Shown: in pieces, positions 8,023 to 17,006 of the stretch | Layout: each line of letters starts with the position of its first letter | Position numbering within the stretch: position 1 is the stretch's first letter | Source: Larsenimonas rhizosphaerae | Lineage (GTDB): Bacteria > Pseudomonadota > Gammaproteobacteria > Pseudomonadales > Halomonadaceae | Assembly (NCBI RefSeq): GCF_023700005.1 | Contig: NZ_JAMLJK010000006.1 | Span: 51,120 to 115,119, forward strand | Direction: 5' to 3' | DNA: 64,000 nucleotides | The notes under the pieces: generated by a model | Database searches by the model: none | What the model saw: only the letters and a program-made list of their open reading frames with translations | What the model was told of the DNA's origin: nothing | Program-made: the position numbers and the translations under genes

Positions 8023-9108
8023 TCAGGACTGTTCGATCCCATCCTTCAGCAGTTCATCGAATGTGCAGGGCGTACCGCATTTATCCGGCGTATATCCGGC
8101 CAGGTGATCAACGGCGCTTAGAAACGAGTCAGAGCCCATGGCTTCCATCAACTGGCACAGGTTGTGCTGACGAAGCTGGCTTTCATGACAGACCAGCAGG
8201 TAGTGCTCCGTGGCCAGATTTATGAACTCGAGGCCGAACTGCGCGGCGGCAGCTTCGACACCAAACCCCACATCGGCCATGCCGGCAGCCACATAAGCGG
8301 CGACGGCGGTGTGAGTGAACTCCTCCTGAGCAGCATTGGTGAGGTGCGCTTCATCGATGTGATGTGCTTCCAGCAGCAGGTTGAACAGTACCCGGGTGCC
8401 GGAGTGTTCATCGCGGTTGATAAAGCGGAGCCCGGGCCGGGTAAGGTCCGCAAGGCCGTGAACCTGCTGTCGTGTCTCGGTACGCAGGATCAGGCCCTGG
8501 CGCCGAGTGACAAATCGAATGACGCGAAGGTTTTGACCGGCAAGCTGGTCGTGATAGGCGGCCATGACACGTGCCGCCAGTGGTGGCGAAGCCGGCAGGT
8601 GAAAGCTGGCAAGATCGCAGTCGCCCCGATTCAGGGCGCTGAGGGCTTCCAGCGGGTTGCAGTAACGCAGGTCCAGCTCGCCCGGCAGCTCCGCGAGCAG
8701 GGCGACGGCGTAGCCGTGACTGGCGTGCAGGCGCAGCACCGGATGGGCCCCTTCCAGCAGTTGCTGCAGCTGGTGGTTGAGTTCCGAAGCCATGCTGTCG
8801 AGTTGAGGCTCGAGTCGTGCCCTGAGGCGTTGTTCTGACCACAGCAGCTGTTCACCCAGCGGCGAGAGCCGCGTTCCGTACCCCTTGCGCATGGTTACCA
8901 TGGGCATGCCAAAGAAAAGCTCACCCCGGGTAAGCAGGTTCCAGGCATGGCGGTAGGAGATGCCGGCCTTCTGTGCTGCACGCGTCAGCTTGCCGGTGTC
9001 GTGTACGCCATTGAGCAACGCAAAAATGACAGGATCCAGCAGGTCATTTTCCTCGTTTCTGAACAGCCAGGTCGGGGTGATATGCAACTTTGTCTTAAGC
9101 ATTTTCAT
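8023..9108 (-). CDS. ModE-like HTH regulator with periplasmic-binding-protein-like domain (probable fds regulator)
   Basis: 361-residue regulator. Residues about 25-90 resemble the ModE/LysR-type winged helix: GKLTRAAQKAGISYRHAW is the recognition region and GYGTRLSPLGEQLL the wing. Residues about 125-340 resemble the PBP_like (PF12727-type) substrate-binding domain, with SGTRVLFN and ADVGFGVEAAA. It is transcribed divergently from fdsG across 158 bp, the usual position for the regulator of a soluble NAD-dependent formate dehydrogenase operon. Because the enzyme needs molybdenum, molybdate or molybdenum cofactor is a reasonable ligand guess, but the sequence does not establish it. The start could be 9108 or the third codon. 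Confidence 0.8.
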   Translation of the reverse strand: MKMLKTKLHITPTWLFRNEENDLLDPVIFALLNGVHDTGKLTRAAQKAGISYRHAWNLLTRGELFFGMPMVTMRKGYGTRLSPLGEQLLWSEQRLRARLEPQLDSMASELNHQLQQLLEGAHPVLRLHASHGYAVALLAELPGELDLRYCNPLEALSALNRGDCDLASFHLPASPPLAARVMAAYHDQLAGQNLRVIRFVTRRQGLILRTETRQQVHGLADLTRPGLRFINRDEHSGTRVLFNLLLEAHHIDEAHLTNAAQEEFTHTAVAAYVAAGMADVGFGVEAAAAQFGLEFINLATEHYLLVCHESQLRQHNLCQLMEAMGSDSFLSAVDHLAGYTPDKCGTPCTFDELLKDGIEQS

Positions 9109-9266
9109 TCATATTTTTCGGGTTGCCCGGGTGTGCTAGTTTGGCCGTCACGTGACTTAAGCATAAAGCAATTAAGAACAATTATTCCTATACGACGTTC
9201 GAACACATGCTGCCGGTCGTCTGACCCCGTCCGACACGTTCGACTACTTGATGAGGCAACCAGGTC

Positions 9267-9773
9267 ATGTCTACTACCAGCTCGCCAGCCGCCGGTGCCT
9301 GGACGCCGGCGCTGATCCAGGAAGTGATCGACGACCACAAGTCGATGCCCGGCGCCATGCTGCCCACCCTCCATGCGCTTCAGGATCGTTTCGGACATAT
9401 TCCCGATGGTGCGGTGCCACTCATTGCCGAGACGCTGAGCTGCACCCGCGCCGATGTGCACGGGGTCATCAGCTTCTATCACCATTTTCGAACCCGGCCG
9501 GCCGGTCGAAGCGTTATTCATGTCTGTCGCGCCGAAGCCTGTCAGGCTGTCGGAAGCCGGCAGCTTGAAGCACATATCAAGGCGTCCCTGAAGGTGGATT
9601 ACCATCAGACAACGCCGGATCATGAGTTCACGCTGGAGCCGGTTTACTGTCTTGGCAATTGCGCCTGTGGCCCCTCCATTCGCATCAATGACGATGTTCA
9701 CGGGCGCGTTACGCCAGCCCGGTTTGATGAGCTGGCCGACGAGCTGACGACGACTGTCGTGGAGGTGAAATAA
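9267..9773 (+). CDS. fdsG: NAD-dependent formate dehydrogenase gamma subunit
   Basis: 168-residue NuoE-like subunit carrying a [2Fe-2S] cluster. The cysteine pattern is visible as CRAEAC (residues 89-94) and CLGNCACGP (about 129-137), typical of the thioredoxin-like 24-kDa fold. The helical N-terminus (LPTLHALQDRFGHIP) matches NuoE. It forms the diaphorase part with FdsB, passing electrons from formate to NAD+. It is the first gene of the fds operon. Its TAA stop overlaps the ATG of fdsB by one base, which implies translational coupling. The regulator gene is divergent upstream. Confidence 0.95.
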   Translation: MSTTSSPAAGAWTPALIQEVIDDHKSMPGAMLPTLHALQDRFGHIPDGAVPLIAETLSCTRADVHGVISFYHHFRTRPAGRSVIHVCRAEACQAVGSRQLEAHIKASLKVDYHQTTPDHEFTLEPVYCLGNCACGPSIRINDDVHGRVTPARFDELADELTTTVVEVK

Positions 9774-11341
9774 TGGCAATAACCGTTTATGTACCCAGTG
9801 ATACCACGGCACGTGCCCTGCAGGCTGACCGGGTCGCAGAGCACATCGCGCGTGCGGCAGCGTCGCGCTCCGTGGATGTTCGTATCGTGCGTAACGGCTC
9901 GCGCGGCCTGTTCTGGCTGGAGCCGCTGGTCGAGGTCGATACTCCGGACGGTCGGGTAGCCTTTGGCCCGGTAATGCCCGGCGCGGTAGACAGCCTTGTG
10001 GAGTCTGGACTGTTCGACGGGCGGCAGGATCATGAGCTGGCACTCGGGCTGACCGAGGAAATCGCCTACCTCAAGCAGCAGCAGCGACTGACCTTTTCCC
10101 GCATCGGCATCATTGACCCCCTCTCGCTTGAGGATTACACCTCACTGCGCGGCTTCCATGGTCTCAGGGCCGCACTGGCACGTGACGGTCAGTCCATTGT
10201 CGACGAAGTGAAGACCTCCGGGCTGCGTGGCCGCGGTGGCGCCGCCTTCCCGACCGGCATCAAGTGGCAGACCGTTCATGACGAAGCGCCCGGCCAGAAA
10301 TATATTGTCTGCAATGCCGATGAAGGCGACTCGGGGACCTTTGCCGATCGTCTGGTGATGGAATGCGATCCGTATATGCTGATCGAGGGCATGACCATTG
10401 CCGGTCTCGCCGTGGGCGCGGACCAGGGCTATATCTATCTGCGTTCCGAGTACCCGCTGGCGCATACCATCCTCAATAACGCCATTGCCCGTGCCTGCGA
10501 AGCCGGCTATCTGGGCGACAACCTGCTGGGCACCGACAAGGCCTTCCATCTGGAAGTTCGGCTGGGGGCCGGAGCATATATCTGCGGCGAGGAAACCTCC
10601 CTGCTTGAAAGCCTGGAAGGACGTCGTGGTCTGGTGCGTGCCAAGCCGCCGCTGCCGGCCATCGAAGGTCTGTTTGGTCGTCCAACGGTCGTTAACAACG
10701 TGCTGTCGTTCGCTGCCGTGCCCTTTATTCTGGATCAGGGGGGGCAGGCCTACGCCGATTACGGCATGGGTCGTTCCCGTGGAACGCTGGCCATACAGCT
10801 GGCGGGCAATGTGAAACGTGGCGGGCTGGTCGAGCTGGCATTCGGCATCAGCCTGCTCTCGCTGATGGAGGATTTTGGGGGCGGTACGTTGAGTGGACGC
10901 CCGCTCAAGGCGGTCCAGGTCGGTGGCCCGCTCGGGGCCTACCTGCCGGAAAGTCAGTGGGATAATCCGCTGGACTACGAAGGCTTTGCCGCGTTTGGCG
11001 GGGTAGTGGGGCATGGTGGCGTTGTAATGTTTGACGACACGGTCGACATGGGCGATCAGGCCCGGTTTGCAATGGAGTTCTGCACGGTTGAATCCTGTGG
11101 CAAGTGTACGCCGTGCCGCATCGGGGCCGTACGCGGTGTAGAAGTCATCGATCGCATTCGTGCCGGTGAAAATGCCGACATGAATCTCACATTGCTCGGT
11201 GAGCTGTGTGAAACCATGGTCGATGGCTCGCTGTGTGCGATGGGCGGCATGACGCCGTTCCCGGTGCAGAGTGTAATGGAGCATTTCCCTGACGATTTGA
11301 CACCGCGACACGCCCGGGTGGCGGGAGGCATACCATGCTGA
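9773..11341 (+). CDS. fdsB: NAD-dependent formate dehydrogenase beta subunit
   Basis: 522-residue NuoF-like subunit that binds FMN, NAD(H) and a [4Fe-4S] cluster, so it is where NAD+ is reduced. Visible features are an N-terminal thioredoxin-like [2Fe-2S]-type region, the FMN/NAD motif GLRGRGGAAFPTGIKW (about residues 145-160), CNADEGDSGTFADR, GAGAYICGEETSLLES and the cluster ligands ESCGKCTPCRIG (about 440-451). It overlaps fdsG by one base and fdsA by seven. Its length is normal for FdsB of Cupriavidus type. Confidence 0.96.
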   Translation: MAITVYVPSDTTARALQADRVAEHIARAAASRSVDVRIVRNGSRGLFWLEPLVEVDTPDGRVAFGPVMPGAVDSLVESGLFDGRQDHELALGLTEEIAYLKQQQRLTFSRIGIIDPLSLEDYTSLRGFHGLRAALARDGQSIVDEVKTSGLRGRGGAAFPTGIKWQTVHDEAPGQKYIVCNADEGDSGTFADRLVMECDPYMLIEGMTIAGLAVGADQGYIYLRSEYPLAHTILNNAIARACEAGYLGDNLLGTDKAFHLEVRLGAGAYICGEETSLLESLEGRRGLVRAKPPLPAIEGLFGRPTVVNNVLSFAAVPFILDQGGQAYADYGMGRSRGTLAIQLAGNVKRGGLVELAFGISLLSLMEDFGGGTLSGRPLKAVQVGGPLGAYLPESQWDNPLDYEGFAAFGGVVGHGGVVMFDDTVDMGDQARFAMEFCTVESCGKCTPCRIGAVRGVEVIDRIRAGENADMNLTLLGELCETMVDGSLCAMGGMTPFPVQSVMEHFPDDLTPRHARVAGGIPC

Positions 11342-14247
11342 ACCATTTTGATCCCAAGCAGTACCTTGCAGGCCAGGTCAACAGCTACGACCCCACGTTA
11401 TTTGATCGCGACCTGGGGACCCCGGGGAGCACCTCAACGACGGCGATCGGTCTGGTGATCGATGGCGTCGAAATCAGCGTGCCGGAAGGCACGTCGGTCA
11501 TGCGCGCCGCCGCGCTGGCCGGAATCACGGTGCCCAAACTGTGTGCGACTGACAACATGGAGGCCTTCGGCTCCTGTCGTCTGTGTGCAGTGGAAATCGA
11601 AGGGCGTCGAGGCTACCCGGCCTCCTGTACGACCCCGGTCAGCGAAGGCATGTCGGTTACCACGCAGAACGGCAAGCTTGCCAAACTGCGCCGCAACATC
11701 ATGGAGCTTTATATTTCCGATCACCCGCTGGACTGTCTGACCTGTCCCGCCAACGGTGATTGCGAGCTTCAGGACATGGCCGGTGCAGTCGGCCTGCGTG
11801 AAGTGCGCTACGGGTATGAAGGTGCCAATCACCTCGATGCCAAAATCGACGATTCCAACCCGTATTTCAGCTTCGATCCCAGCAAGTGCATCGTCTGTTC
11901 GCGCTGCGTGCGTGCCTGTGGCGAAGTGCAGGGCACATTCGCTCTGACCATCGACGGTCGCGGGTTCGGTTCCATGGTGTCTGCCGGACAGAACGAGCCC
12001 TTCATGGACTCCGAGTGCGTGTCCTGCGGCGCCTGCGTGCAGGCCTGCCCGACATCCACGCTGATGGAAAAGAGCGTTATCGATGAGGGTGTGCCCGAGC
12101 ACAGTGTGGTCACCACCTGCGCCTACTGTGGTGTCGGCTGTTCGTTTGAAGCCCAGATGAAGGGTGACAAGTTGATTCGCATGGTGCCGTACAAGGGCGG
12201 TGATGCCAATCACGGCCACTCCTGCGTCAAGGGGCGCTTCGCCTTCGGCTATGCCACCCACAAGGACCGTATCCGTGAGCCGATGATCCGCGACTCGATC
12301 GATCAGCCGTGGCGCGCGGTGTCCTGGGAGGAGGCGCTCTCGTTCTCGGCGAAGCGGCTGAAGGACATTCAGGAAAAATACGGACGTGACAGCGTGGGGG
12401 GTATTACCTCTTCACGCTGCACCAACGAAGAAACCTATCTGGTTCAGAAACTGATTCGCGCAGCGTTCGGCAACAACAATACCGACACCTGTGCCCGTGT
12501 CTGCCACTCGCCGACCGGTTATGGCCTCAAGACCACGCTGGGTGAGTCGGCAGGTACCCAGACGTTCGATTCCGTCATGAAGGCCGATACGATCCTGGTG
12601 ATTGGTGCCAACCCAACGGATGCACACCCGGTGTTTGCCTCATTGATGAAGCGCCGCCTGCGTGAGGGTGCTGATCTGATCGTGGCCGACCCGCGCCGCA
12701 TCGATCTTCTGAAAACGCCGCACGCCGAGAAGGGGTTGCATCTGGCCCTCAAGCCCGGCACCAACGTGGCACTGGTCAACGCGCTGGCGCACGTGGTGAT
12801 TACCGAAGGACTTGAAGACGAAGCGTTCGTGGCCAGCCGCTGCGGCACCGAGGGCTATCAAAAGTGGCGCACGTTCATTCAGGAAGAGCGCCATGCGCCG
12901 GAGGCCTCCGAGTCTGAAACCGGGGTGCCTGCAGCGCTAGTGCGCACGGCTGCGCGCAAGTACGCCACGGCCGGCAATGGCGCCATCTATTACGGGCTGG
13001 GCGTGACCGAGCACAGTCAGGGCTCTACCACCGTCATGGCGATCGCAAACCTGGCGATGGCCACCGGCAATATCGGACGGGAAGGGGTTGGCGTGAATCC
13101 GTTGCGCGGTCAGAACAACGTGCAGGGGTCATGTGACATGGGCTCCTTCCCCCATGAGCTGCCAGGCTATCAGCATGTGGCCGATACCGAGGTGCGTCAG
13201 CGCTTCGAGCGGGTATGGAATACCACGCTGGATGACGAGCCGGGCCTGCGTATCCCCAACATGTTTGATGCCGCCGTAGCCGGTACCTTCAAGGCGTTGT
13301 ATGTACAGGGTGAAGACATTGCCCAGTCGGATCCGAACACCCAGCACGTCGAAGCAGCGCTTTCCGCGCTGGATTGCCTGATCGTTCAGGATATCTTTCT
13401 GAACGAAACGGCCAAGTACGCCCACGTACTGTTGCCAGGTGCTACCTTCCTCGAGAAAAACGGCACCTTCACCAATGCGGAGCGTCGCATCAACCGCGTC
13501 CGGCGCGTCATGGCACCCGTGGCGGGCATGGAAGACTGGGAAGTGACGCAGGCGTTGTCCAATGCGCTCGGCTATCCCATGAACTACAGTCATCCGTCTG
13601 AAATCATGGACGAGATCGCGCAGCTGGCACCGACGTTTACCGGGGTGAATTACAGCAAGCTTGACACCCTGGGCAGCATTCAGTGGCCGTGCAACGATGA
13701 TTATCCGATCGGCACGCCGACGATGCATGGCGTGGACTTTCCGATTGGCAAGGGAAATTTCGCCATTACCGAGTACGTGGCTACCGAGGAGCGTGTCAAT
13801 CGACGTTATCCGCTGCTGCTGACGACCGGGCGGATTCTCAGCCAGTACAACGTTGGAGCGCAGACGCGCCGTACCGCCAATAGTGCCTGGCATGAGGAAG
13901 ACGTACTGGAAATTCATCCGACGGATGCCGAAGACCGTGGCCTGAAGGATGGCGACTGGCTGGGTATTCGCAGTCGCGTAGGGCATACCGTACTACGCTG
14001 TCGTGTCAGCGACCGCATGGCTCCGGGGGTGGTGTATACCACGTTCCACCATCCGGGTAGCGGCGCCAACGTGATTACCACGGATAACTCGGACTGGGCT
14101 ACCAACTGTCCCGAATACAAGGTGACGGCGGTTCAGGTCGAAAAGGTCACGCAGCCCTCTGACTGGCAGCAGCGGTTCCAGCAGTTCGATGAACAGCAGC
14201 AACGGTATCTGGATCATGCCGATGCGGGGGAGGTGGCGCTCAAGTGA
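11335..14247 (+). CDS. fdsA: NAD-dependent formate dehydrogenase alpha (molybdenum) subunit
   Basis: 970-residue catalytic subunit that oxidises formate to CO2 at a bis-MGD molybdenum centre. The N-terminal 2Fe-2S domain has C70, C81, C84 and C98 (around GSCRLCAVEIEG). Two ferredoxin-type cluster motifs follow (CIVCSRCVRACGEVQG and CVSCGACVQACPT), then the CAYCGVGCSF cluster. The molybdenum ligand is C390 in CARVCHSPTG, with the usual following His. The molybdopterin dinucleotide-binding C-terminus includes LLLTTGRILSQYNVG. A GGGAGG box precedes the ATG at 11335, which overlaps the fdsB end. This is a cysteine-type, not selenocysteine, formate dehydrogenase. Confidence 0.97.
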   Translation: MLNHFDPKQYLAGQVNSYDPTLFDRDLGTPGSTSTTAIGLVIDGVEISVPEGTSVMRAAALAGITVPKLCATDNMEAFGSCRLCAVEIEGRRGYPASCTTPVSEGMSVTTQNGKLAKLRRNIMELYISDHPLDCLTCPANGDCELQDMAGAVGLREVRYGYEGANHLDAKIDDSNPYFSFDPSKCIVCSRCVRACGEVQGTFALTIDGRGFGSMVSAGQNEPFMDSECVSCGACVQACPTSTLMEKSVIDEGVPEHSVVTTCAYCGVGCSFEAQMKGDKLIRMVPYKGGDANHGHSCVKGRFAFGYATHKDRIREPMIRDSIDQPWRAVSWEEALSFSAKRLKDIQEKYGRDSVGGITSSRCTNEETYLVQKLIRAAFGNNNTDTCARVCHSPTGYGLKTTLGESAGTQTFDSVMKADTILVIGANPTDAHPVFASLMKRRLREGADLIVADPRRIDLLKTPHAEKGLHLALKPGTNVALVNALAHVVITEGLEDEAFVASRCGTEGYQKWRTFIQEERHAPEASESETGVPAALVRTAARKYATAGNGAIYYGLGVTEHSQGSTTVMAIANLAMATGNIGREGVGVNPLRGQNNVQGSCDMGSFPHELPGYQHVADTEVRQRFERVWNTTLDDEPGLRIPNMFDAAVAGTFKALYVQGEDIAQSDPNTQHVEAALSALDCLIVQDIFLNETAKYAHVLLPGATFLEKNGTFTNAERRINRVRRVMAPVAGMEDWEVTQALSNALGYPMNYSHPSEIMDEIAQLAPTFTGVNYSKLDTLGSIQWPCNDDYPIGTPTMHGVDFPIGKGNFAITEYVATEERVNRRYPLLLTTGRILSQYNVGAQTRRTANSAWHEEDVLEIHPTDAEDRGLKDGDWLGIRSRVGHTVLRCRVSDRMAPGVVYTTFHHPGSGANVITTDNSDWATNCPEYKVTAVQVEKVTQPSDWQQRFQQFDEQQQRYLDHADAGEVALK

Positions 14248-14286
14248 GCGCCGTTTCACGGGCGATGTCACAGGAGAATACCTTGC

Positions 14287-14547
14287 ATGGATGAAATGGA
14301 TACGCTGGTCAGGATGGTGAATCAGATCAGCATCAACAATCGTCATCATGGCGAAGATGCACTCGCGGCCGAAGCGGTCGCGATGCACCTCAAGAAATTC
14401 TGGGCCCGCCGGATGAAGCAGCAGATCATCGACTATGCAGAGAACGATGGAGGCGCACTGGAGCCGGTTTCCCTGCTCGCGGTGATGCGGCTCAGGAACA
14501 TGTCCGATGAAGTAAGGGATTGGTCCGATACGTCCGATGCGGGCTGA
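14287..14547 (+). CDS. fdsD: Formate dehydrogenase delta subunit
   Basis: 86-residue FdsD-family protein, needed for assembly or stability of soluble formate dehydrogenases. Family features are the N-terminal LVRMVNQISINN, the central HLKKFWARRMKQQI and the C-terminal SLLAVMRLRN. It is the last gene of the operon, 39 bp after fdsA, with an intrinsic terminator 26 bp beyond its stop. In Cupriavidus-type operons an fdhD-like gene (fdsC) lies between fdsA and fdsD; none is present here, so the sulfurtransferase must come from elsewhere. Confidence 0.93.
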   Translation: MDEMDTLVRMVNQISINNRHHGEDALAAEAVAMHLKKFWARRMKQQIIDYAENDGGALEPVSLLAVMRLRNMSDEVRDWSDTSDAG

Positions 14548-14572
14548 CCGACCCTGACTCATGATGAAACAA

Positions 14573-14596
14573 GGGCCACCCGGAGGTGGCCTTTTT
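14573..14596 (+). terminator. Intrinsic terminator of the fds operon
   Basis: A perfect 7-bp GC-rich stem (GGCCACC / GGTGGCC) with loop CGGA is followed by five T residues, 26 bp after the fdsD stop. Confidence 0.9.
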
Positions 14597-14646
14597 CATT
14601 CCTGCATCGCCTGCCTTGCCGGCAGTGCGGGTCGAGAGACATGCCC

Positions 14647-15525
14647 TCAGGCGGCAGGCCCTGACAGCGCAAATTGTGCCGGCCAGTCGCGGTGGTTAAA
14701 CACCTGGCCTTCAGCGCGAATGCGGGCGACCTCACGCAGGTCAATGCGTGCCAGAACCCATCCGGCTTCATCGTCAGTGCCTTCTGCCAGAATGCCGTTA
14801 TCGGGAAAGCCATGATCCACGGGCGTGTAAACGCTGGCACGACCGGTATTGATATCCACGGCCTCTGACCAAGGGGCATGACCGATGGTCGGTGACTGCA
14901 CCACATAACACTGCTGTTCAAGTGCTCGTGCCTGGCAGCCAATGCGCACCCGATGAAAGCCCGCTCTGGTGTCGGTGCAGCTTGGCACCAGCAGCAGCTC
15001 GGCGCCGGCGGCCACCTGTCGGCTCGCAATCATGGGAAATTCCGAGTCGTAGCAGATCTGTATGCCAATACGGCCGAGATCGGTATCGATGACCTCGATG
15101 CGCCTGCCGCTGCTGATATGCCACTGCTCGTTTTCAAAGCGGGTCATCATGAGCTTGTCCTGATGGCCCAGCCGGCCTTCAGGCCCGAACAGCGTGGCGC
15201 GGTTGACGATACGACCATCCTGCTCTGCGGTCGGGAAGGAGCTGGCCAGAATCAGCACATTATGGCGGCGTGCCAGACTATGGTGCAGTGCATGCCACTT
15301 CGCCAGCAGGGTCTGCATGGCCTGAAGCTGGTGGTGCAGATCACTGTACACAGCCTTGCCGAACACCGAGGCCAGTTCCATGCTCCCATACTCCGGAAAT
15401 ACCAGCAGGCTGGCGCCGCGTTGTGCGGCATCGGCAACCCAGCGTTCCAGCTTGTCGGCAAACTCATCCCAGTGTGTAAAGAAACCGATATCGTACTGGG
15501 CCGTTGCCAGCGTAAACGCACTCAT
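14647..15525 (-). CDS. Nitrilase-superfamily carbon-nitrogen hydrolase
   Basis: 292-residue cytosolic amidase-type enzyme. The catalytic triad of the superfamily is readable: E45 in VFPEYGSME, K124 in HQDKLMM and C158 in IQICYDSEFP. The substrate is unknown; the branch is that of uncharacterised carbon-nitrogen hydrolases related to Nit/omega-amidase and YafV-like proteins. The start ATG (15525) overlaps the stop of the upstream GNAT gene by four bases, so the two are translationally coupled. It is the last gene of a three-gene operon. The pairing of an amidase with an acetyltransferase suggests processing of a small amide or acylated metabolite, which is inference. Confidence 0.88.
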   Translation of the reverse strand: MSAFTLATAQYDIGFFTHWDEFADKLERWVADAAQRGASLLVFPEYGSMELASVFGKAVYSDLHHQLQAMQTLLAKWHALHHSLARRHNVLILASSFPTAEQDGRIVNRATLFGPEGRLGHQDKLMMTRFENEQWHISSGRRIEVIDTDLGRIGIQICYDSEFPMIASRQVAAGAELLLVPSCTDTRAGFHRVRIGCQARALEQQCYVVQSPTIGHAPWSEAVDINTGRASVYTPVDHGFPDNGILAEGTDDEAGWVLARIDLREVARIRAEGQVFNHRDWPAQFALSGPAA

Positions 15526-16121
15526 GGCAGGGATTTCATCCAGAAGGTCATGGGTTTGAGGGTTTCCTGTGCCTCCCCGAGGTCCCTCCAGCTGAAATGC
15601 GTGGCAAGTTCGGGGTGTTTTTCATAGCCCCGATGATGCCAGAACTGATCCAGCGGCTGGTAGGTGGCAGGGCGTGCTGGGTGTGTCGCGGGACGCTCCA
15701 CGGCGCAGAAGCATGAACGGGTCATGCCACCGATCTCGCGCGCGTGCGCTTCACGCTGCTGGAAAAACGCCACGCCCGCTCCCTGGCCGCGATATTCGGC
15801 AAGCAGTACGGATTCACCACAGTAAAATATATCGTCAATGCTGTAGCCTGCCTCATGAAAGGGCCGCTGAACGTCGGCCGTTTCATGACACAGCGGCAGC
15901 CCGGTTGACGCACCGACTACCCTGTCACCCTCAAGGGCCAGCACGATCACGCTGTGCGGCGCTTCAGTATAGGTTTGCAGATAGCGGGTTTCGTAGTCCG
16001 GGTCGCCTTCGTACAGGTAGGGGAAGTCACGAAATACCTGCATGCGTAACCGGGCCAGCTCCGGGATGAACGGGTGCAGCGCCTCGCCGGACAGGCGCCT
16101 GAAGGTCAGCCTGGTCATCAT
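15522..16121 (-). CDS. GNAT-family N-acetyltransferase
   Basis: 199-residue acetyltransferase-like protein. The acetyl-CoA-binding motif A is seen as VLLAEYRGQGAGVAFFQQRE (around residue 106-125), the typical R/Q-x-x-G-x-G/A loop; the preceding strand carries the VIVLALEGDRVVGAS element. The acceptor substrate is not predictable. The gene overlaps its neighbours by four bases on both sides, placing it in the middle of a tight operon with a SnoaL-like protein upstream and a nitrilase-type hydrolase downstream. The same GNAT-hydrolase pairing is frequent in Halomonas and Pseudomonas, which supports a linked function. Confidence 0.85.
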   Translation of the reverse strand: MMTRLTFRRLSGEALHPFIPELARLRMQVFRDFPYLYEGDPDYETRYLQTYTEAPHSVIVLALEGDRVVGASTGLPLCHETADVQRPFHEAGYSIDDIFYCGESVLLAEYRGQGAGVAFFQQREAHAREIGGMTRSCFCAVERPATHPARPATYQPLDQFWHHRGYEKHPELATHFSWRDLGEAQETLKPMTFWMKSLP

Positions 16122-16525
16122 GCGGAGACCTGGGCAATCCAGTCTTCCAGGTTGTAGTAGTTGGTCACCCGCGCTACCTGGTCATCCCGAATCTCGAAGA
16201 AGGCACCTGCCGGCAGCCGGTAGGTCTGGCCGTGCGCCTCGGGCAGGCCGTCATCGGTCGCCAGGTACTGCCCCTCGACCGTGAATTCGACGGCCGCGCG
16301 GTCGCCTTTCTCGTTCGTGGTGATCGAAAGGTCCACGATGGTTTCCCGGTAATTGCGGTTCATCCGCTGCATGAACGCTGCAAAGGCCGGCTTGCCGATG
16401 TCGCGGCCACCTTGATTGATGTCGTGAATGACATCATCGGTCAGCAATGACAGGAAGGTGTCCATGTCTCCGGCATTGAAGGCGTCGTAGTAACGTTGCA
16501 GCAGCTGAGTAGTGGCCTGATGCAT
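16118..16525 (-). CDS. SnoaL-like/NTF2-fold protein (ketosteroid isomerase-related)
   Basis: 135-residue NTF2-like protein. The N-terminal helix pattern LLQRYYDAFNAGDMDTFLSL and the strand LTDDVIHDINQG are characteristic of SnoaL-like proteins, whose cavity binds small hydrophobic ligands. The actual reaction is unknown. The ATG at 16525 is preceded by an AGGAG box with 8-nt spacing, whereas the longer reading from 16645 adds unrelated sequence. It is the first gene of the operon with the GNAT and nitrilase-type genes, and its stop overlaps the next start by four bases. Confidence 0.85.
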   Translation of the reverse strand: MHQATTQLLQRYYDAFNAGDMDTFLSLLTDDVIHDINQGGRDIGKPAFAAFMQRMNRNYRETIVDLSITTNEKGDRAAVEFTVEGQYLATDDGLPEAHGQTYRLPAGAFFEIRDDQVARVTNYYNLEDWIAQVSA

Positions 16526-16744
16526 GGGAAAACTCTCCTGAAGTGCGCGAGCCAAAATGTCGATAGTAGACAGTCCGGGTGGTGGGGCGAAAGCAGGGCG
16601 GGGCCTTGTTGGCAAAATCGAGCATGAGGTTGTCGCAACTGGCACCGACGGGCCTGATGTGTCGCCTTGCTTGCTGGTAGCATACGGGATTCACACGATG
16701 TGTCCGTATCGGGCCGTCCTTGTCATCATCAGGGGAGCATCCGC

Positions 16745-16960
16745 GTGCAGGACCGGCTTCGCAGTATTGCCATCGCCTCTCAGGCGGTCGGCTTTGTATT
16801 GATTATTGCCTTTGATACCTGGTTGCCTGAAGGCATGGTACGTCCCGCGCAGGGGATCACGCTGGCGCTGATGCTTTCAGCGGCGCTGGGCGTGGCGCTG
16901 GCTCGGCGGTATCAGCGCAACCGTCGGCTGAAGAAACGTGCCGATTCCTCCAGGCCCTGA
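16745..16960 (+). CDS. Small two-helix membrane protein
   Basis: 71-residue protein starting at a GTG that has an AGGGGAG box 7 nt upstream; the reading from the ATG at 16667 lacks such a site. Two hydrophobic segments are visible (residues about 8-25 and 38-55), separated by a short DTWLPEG loop and followed by a very basic tail (RRYQRNRRLKKR), which predicts both ends in the cytoplasm. I do not recognise the family. It stands alone, between a divergent SnoaL operon and the convergent nagE gene. Confidence 0.6.
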   Translation: MQDRLRSIAIASQAVGFVLIIAFDTWLPEGMVRPAQGITLALMLSAALGVALARRYQRNRRLKKRADSSRP

Positions 16961-16975
16961 TGCAGGCCATGCAGG

Positions 16976-16998
16976 AGGAGCGCCAGAGCGCTCCTTCT
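16976..16998. terminator. Hairpin between the small membrane gene and nagE
   Basis: An 8-bp perfect stem (AGGAGCGC / GCGCTCCT) with loop CAGA lies between the two convergent genes. The T-tract is poor (TTCT), so termination is possible but unproven. Confidence 0.45.
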
Positions 16999-17006
16999 GG
17001 CAGGTC

